From positions 2,914,001-2,978,000 of the forward strand of contig NC_060017.1 in the NCBI RefSeq assembly GCF_021134715.1: a stretch of 64,000 bases of DNA, written 5' to 3'. Under the pieces are notes generated by a model, which worked only from the letters and a program-made list of their open reading frames with translations, was not told the DNA's origin and did no database searches. The position numbers and the translations under genes were made by a program. The first letter of the stretch is position 1. The number at the start of each line of letters is the position of its first letter. Of the stretch, positions 61,367 to 64,000 are shown in pieces. Source of the stretch: Daphnia pulex (taxonomy: Eukaryota > Arthropoda > Branchiopoda > Diplostraca > Daphniidae).

Positions 61367-62451
61367 TTAATAGTTATTGTGATGCCGATCTTGATTATAA
61401 GATCTATCGCGACGAGATCTGCTATGTTGATGCCCATCATCGTGGTGAGATCTGCTCCGCTGATGATCATCCCCGCGGTGACGTTTACCATCTTGATAAA
61501 CTTCCAAATGATCTGTTTTACTCGATCGGTGGTCACCTCCTTGATAACGCCTACCTTCTCGAAAATTACTTGATCGATATTGACCTTCATCTTGGACACT
61601 TTCGCGCTTCTCTGAATTTGAATATTTCGATTTTTTCTCCTCTGGATGGAACGAATGATTGCTGTTGTTACCATTGTTGTGATTACCATGTCTTCTTTTA
61701 TTGTTGACATCCTGATTTGATGAGGTAGATGAATCTTGATGCCTCTCTTTTGAATGAGCTGGAACAGGAAAAAGTAATGGTAAATATATCTGATTAATAT
61801 GTCAGGTCTAAAATTATACCTGTGCTGTGATGTGGTGCCACAAATGAATTTTTGTATTGTCCGTGAAATATGGCTGGAATAAGGTTGGAATCTGTTTTTG
61901 GTAAGCCTTCAACATCAAAGCGGATATGGGTAGGCATCGGTGGGACAGCTGGTGACATTCCAAGTCCAAAGTTGAGCATGTTTATTGGTGGATTCATGAT
62001 ACCTGCTATAAATGGTGGTCTAAAAAACAATGGATGTGGCTGCATAGGGAAGTTCATCATGATTGGAAGGCTGGTTGTACGATGCATTCCAGGAAATGGT
62101 AAACTGGGAACCCGCTCAGGATTATTTGGTTTCCTCCTTTTGAGTTGAAGTTCCTGGCCAAAAAGGGTAGTATGGTGAAAGAGTTGTATAGCATAGTCCA
62201 CTGAACATTCATGTTGATATTCGACGAATCCAAACAATTTAGATTCACCTTGAGGAGTTTTGGGTATTTTTACGCATTTCAAGGGCCCCGCCTATGAACG
62301 AACGAGAAAATAAGGAATAAGCATTGATGAGTTATATTTATGTTTACTATGAAAAAGGCGGGATTACCTGTAAGAAAAGTTCATGAAGTATTTCCTCTGT
62401 AACTTTAGGCGATAGACTCCCACAGTAAATTGTACACAAATCTGAATCCAT
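61367..62451 (-). CDS. RBM7: RBM7/RBM11-like RNA-binding protein
   Basis: In animals RBM7 is the RNA-binding subunit of the nuclear exosome targeting (NEXT) complex with MTR4 and ZCCHC8. Minus-strand exons 62451-62368, 62291-61820 and 61758-61367: 948 nt, 315 aa, frames consistent. A single RRM at about residues 7-85 shows RNP2 IYCGSL, the RBM7 hallmark VTEEILHELFLQAGPLKCVK, and RNP1-type KLFGFVEYQHE. A Pro/Met/Phe-rich segment with LPFPG follows, then a His/Arg/Ser/Asp-rich tail (about 190-315) with RSRSHHDD-type repeats. The start ATG is directly before the RRM, as in the family. The intron inside the RRM is phase 0. RBM11 cannot be separated from RBM7 by eye. Confidence 0.9.
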
Positions 62452-63164
62452 TTTAGAATATTGTTGGAACTTATTGAAACTCGAAAACTGTTTAGGACAT
62501 GTAAAATAAATTGGACTTTGGAAGGCGTAAAAGCATATGAGAATTAGCGTTGCAACACGCTGTCTGCTTGTTTTTTCCAACTTTAAGCCCTCTAGCGAAA
62601 CAAAAAGCTAACTTCAACGAAATTAAAAACCTAAGTTCACCTTTTCTAAAATAATATTTAAAACGATAGAAGAGAAATATAGTCAAACAATATTTTTCTT
62701 TTACATCGATGTTTAATTCATCGATGCGTATATTTTTTTATACATGATATAATCGTCTCTCTTTGCAACCCCAACTAACTATGTAAAACTACAAATCAAG
62801 TGACTTGCAACATAACTTTTACTGCCACAAGCCCATAAGCCAGTCAACCGGCAGAAAATATTTCCAGCCTGGCAATGATAGTTCGCGATTGGCAACTTGT
62901 ATGGAAATATGTTTTTCGTGCAACGTAAAGAATCAAATTGATTTTTACATTGAGTTGCCAAAAACAAAACAACAAATAAAATAGAGACGACTAGAAATGC
63001 GTTAGCTTGCTCTTTTGTCTGTGCTCTAAGCTGCACTCATTGAAAGATTCGATCAATAAGCGAACTGGCTAAGAATAAAAAAGTCCAAGTCAAGTCGCTT
63101 CATTTGGTCTATCGCAGCAGAAGGGTGTGACGAGCAAGAAGTTGAAACTCCAGTCGAGATCGAA
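62452..63164. other. Spacer between RBM7-like gene and Vps54
   Basis: 713 bp: RBM7 5' flank and Vps54 3' UTR, both genes on the minus strand. It holds an open frame (62779-63036, minus) with a hydrophobic stretch and several Cys, but no ATG. Confidence 0.5.
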
Positions 63165-64000
63165 TCATCGCGGAACGTTCCATAAATCTTTCGAAAATAC
63201 TTCCACTGTCTCATCATCGCGTAAGACATTCAGAGATTTGAGACTCGAAACGTAAAATATCAGCTCAGACGTCACCAATCTATATGTCCAATCAATAGAA
63301 TGAATAAATGTCCCATTTTAGATATGAAATCAAATTATTGATCCTTACCCATGCTGTGGGCCTCCGTTATTTTGAACACCATGCTTGGAGATATGATGTT
63401 GCAATGATTTTTTTAGGGAGGCATTAAATTTACTATAAAAATTTTGGACATCGTTGCTGGGCCAGATGGGATTGATAGCTTCGTGAAGTTTCGCCATTTG
63501 TTTGCTAATCGCTCGAAAGGCAACGGAAGGGACAGGAGGCTTGATTTCCCAAGAAGAAAGGTAACTTTCAGCCATTTCACTTAAGAGAGTGAGAAGTTTA
63601 TTTTCAATTTCCGCTATGTGATCGGTGAAGTCCTGTAATTTTCAATGAAATTACTCGTTTATACCGTGTAATTAAGTTCGTAGCTGAAATATTAGTACCT
63701 TAAGAGCTTGATCAAAATGTTTGATCATTGTCTTCTGCTTAGGTGCAAGCCTCTCTTCAAAGTGGGCCTTGAGTAATGGAATGAATAAAGCAATCAGCTG
63801 CAGACTGCGTGACGCAAGTGCTAAATTACGACTTGAAATAGTCTTTAGACCAACTAAAGGAAGAGCACCAGCTCCTAGCACTAATTGACAAGTGCGGGAA
63901 TTAAAGGTTTTTAATAACTCCACCAAACGAGTGAGCAAATCTGGCGCAGCTGTCGGAAGATTGTCCACGCAATTGCAGTACTCCAACAATTGAGGAAGAA
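63165..64000 (-). CDS. Vps54: Vps54, C-terminal part (GARP tethering complex)
   Basis: Subunit of the Golgi-associated retrograde protein complex that tethers endosome-derived vesicles at the trans-Golgi. Only the 3' exons are inside the window: 64000-63699 (continues past the edge), 63632-63349 and 63279-63165, with phases matching. Near-textbook Vps54 blocks are visible: LLEYCNCVDNLPTAAPDLL, LLKTFNSRTCQLVLGAGAL, VGLKTISSRNLALASR, then PPVPSVAFRAISKQMAKLHE and NNGGPQHG. The last exon encodes LVTSELIFYVSSLKSLNVLR and ends DLWNVPR, corresponding to the end of animal Vps54. It is truncated at its 5' side by the window edge only; no lesion seen. Confidence 0.95.

Noticed and set aside
62779-63036. 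Possible small Cys-rich membrane or secreted protein between RBM7 and Vps54
   Set aside because: The frame opens right after a stop with a GTG, no in-frame ATG, and no supported splice partner. It also lies in the expected Vps54 3' UTR.

Overview
The window looks like nuclear DNA from an arthropod, most likely a cladoceran crustacean such as Daphnia. That assignment is inference, from three things: insect-like versions of norpA, mbt and Pits; many introns of roughly 60-80 bp; and short gene spacing broken by AT-rich, microsatellite-rich intergenic DNA. No prokaryotic operons, CRISPR arrays, rRNA genes or convincing tRNAs were found. Gene models were built by hand from splice signals and reading-frame continuity. 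Where a full model is given, exon lengths sum to a multiple of three and frames join across every intron.

Layout. 1-11.3 kb: no gene seen, simple repeats only. 11.3-14.5 kb (-): mbt, a group II p21-activated kinase (PAK4 type). 16.7-24.8 kb (-): norpA, the phototransduction phospholipase C-beta, 22 exons per isoform, with TWO pairs of mutually exclusive exons and an intronic hairpin beside one of them. 26.5-28.5 kb (-): a secreted cyanophycinase-like (peptidase S51 fold) protein whose catalytic serine position is glycine. 28.8-31.6 kb (-): an unrecognised coiled-coil, Ser/Pro-rich protein. 34.1-37.9 kb (-): Pits, the IRF2BP-family co-repressor. 42.85-43.41 kb (+): Tim9. 44.0-44.4 kb (+): a possible small secreted protein. 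44.9-47.8 kb (+): a secreted Notch-ligand-like protein with half a DSL domain, three tandem Delta-type double-EGF (DOS) modules and no membrane anchor. 48.1-49.4 kb (-): an unrecognised secreted Cys-containing protein with a TATA/Inr promoter. 53.9-54.2 kb: compound tandem repeats. 55.66-59.80 kb: a 4.1 kb palindrome whose near-identical arms each carry a copy of an intron-containing RRM-like gene (foldback-element-like). 61.4-62.45 kb (-): RBM7-like RNA-binding protein. 63.2-64.0 kb (-): 3' end of Vps54, running off the window edge.

How the genes relate. They are mostly unrelated housekeeping and developmental genes, not a pathway. norpA is a vision gene. mbt and the DSL/EGF protein belong to cell-shape and Notch signalling. 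Pits is a nuclear repressor, RBM7 acts in RNA surveillance, Vps54 in endosome-to-Golgi tethering and Tim9 in mitochondrial import. The most unusual items are the triple-DOS soluble ligand, the second norpA exon pair, the S51 pseudoenzyme and the gene-bearing palindrome.
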